Assembly: GCF_030388245.1 (NCBI RefSeq)
Contig: NZ_CP098362.1
Location: forward strand, 496,001 to 560,000
Source of the DNA: Paracoccus sp. TOH
GTDB taxonomy: Bacteria > Pseudomonadota > Alphaproteobacteria > Rhodobacterales > Rhodobacteraceae
DNA length: 64,000 nucleotides
Direction of reading: 5' to 3'
Shown: positions 63,642 to 64,000 of the stretch, piece after piece
Position numbering within the stretch: position 1 is the first letter of the stretch
How the letters are laid out: the number at the start of each line of letters is the position of its first letter
Made by a program: the position numbers and the translations under genes
Notes under the pieces: model-generated
What the model was told of the DNA's origin: nothing
Database searches by the model: none
What the model saw: only the letters and a program-made list of their open reading frames with translations

Positions 63642-64000
63642 AATGCACCCGCCTTTCGATAAAGCGGAACTGGAAGGCGGTCAGGCCGATGACGATGAGC
63701 ATCAGGATCACCGATTGCGCGGCGGAATCGCCCAGGATCAGGTTCACGAAACCGTCGTTATAGACCTTGTAGACCAATGTTTCCGTGGCCTTGCCGGGGC
63801 CGCCGCCGGTCACCGCATGGATGATGCCGAAGGTGTCGAACAGCGCATAGACCGTGTTCACCACCAGCAGGAAGAAGGTGGTCGGCGTCAGCAGCGGGAA
63901 AACGATGGTCCAGAAGGCGTGCCGCCGCGAGGCGCCGTCGATGGCCGCCGCTTCCAGAAGAGATCGAGGAATCGCCTGCAAGCCAGAGACAAAGAACAGG
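63634..64000 (-). CDS. ugpA: UgpA-type ABC importer permease (partial, cut by window end)
   Basis: The C-terminal 121 residues of the other permease subunit. [53 protein letters not shown] includes the EAA coupling loop and matches UgpA. The frame is open to base 64000, so the N terminus lies outside. The binding-protein gene ugpB is expected further upstream. Confidence 0.9.
   Translation of the reverse strand, partial: LFFVSGLQAIPRSLLEAAAIDGASRRHAFWTIVFPLLTPTTFFLLVVNTVYALFDTFGIIHAVTGGGPGKATETLVYKVYNDGFVNLILGDSAAQSVILMLIVIGLTAFQFRFIERRVHYG

Overview
The window is GC-rich (by eye about two thirds G+C), gene-dense DNA from an alphaproteobacterium of the Rhodobacteraceae, most probably a Paracoccus close to P. 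denitrificans, P. pantotrophus or P. versutus. The evidence is a complete quinohemoprotein amine dehydrogenase (QHNDH) locus arranged as in P. denitrificans, a ba3/bo3-type quinol oxidase operon ending in a SURF1 gene (the Surf1q arrangement known from Paracoccus), and TRAP, Ugp and glycine-betaine transporters typical of the group. I see no rRNA, tRNA, CRISPR array, phage or insertion sequence. Both ends cut through genes: a hybrid histidine kinase on the left and a ugpA-type permease on the right.

Left third (1-22.9 kb). A hybrid kinase faces a uracil permease. Then come an ExoD-like protein, a MarR regulator with a FUSC-type exporter, a DctPQM TRAP importer closed by a strong terminator, and a CecR-like TetR regulator leading a membrane-fusion protein, ABC ATPase and ABC-2 permease. 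A cytochrome b561 lies opposite. The next operon (13.1-19.8 kb) is unusual: a CDP-alcohol phosphatidyltransferase, an alkaline-phosphatase-superfamily membrane enzyme, an NMT1/SsuA-type importer with a fused double permease, and a GT4 glycosyltransferase, mostly joined by 4-nt overlaps. It is followed by a CAP-domain protein with RTX repeats, then a tightly coupled trio of secreted protein, TAT-exported cupredoxin and ECF sigma factor with no visible anti-sigma gene.

Middle (22.9-41.5 kb). Here lie a betaine/proline-type ABC importer with a clear promoter, a UdgX-type uracil-DNA glycosylase, a SleB-like lipoprotein hydrolase, and a MerR regulator divergent from a ZntA-type metal ATPase with a textbook MerR promoter. 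The QHNDH system follows: an aldehyde dehydrogenase, qhpR, the qhpADCBEF operon on the minus strand, and divergent qhpG. The alpha (dihaem), beta and gamma subunits form the enzyme. QhpD makes the thioether crosslinks in gamma, QhpG hydroxylates the tryptophan, QhpE removes the leader and QhpF is the exporter. The aldehyde dehydrogenase presumably consumes the aldehyde product. The same inverted-repeat element lies in both divergent promoter regions, which suggests one regulon.

Right third (41.5-64 kb). An NCS1 permease and two hydantoinase/oxoprolinase subunits are controlled by a divergent AraC regulator with three 21-bp direct repeats between them. A glutarate module (aldehyde dehydrogenase, class III CoA-transferase, glutaryl-CoA dehydrogenase) lies opposite a LysR regulator, and an XRE-cupin regulator sits at its 3' end. 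An MFS transporter is divergent from the quinol oxidase operon, with a near-perfect FNR box between. The window ends with a TIM-barrel isomerase, a decayed sugar-binding-protein pseudogene and ugpC/ugpE/ugpA-type transporter genes. Two copies of a hairpin-plus-tail repeat lie 3' of minus-strand genes at about 45.0 and 50.3 kb.
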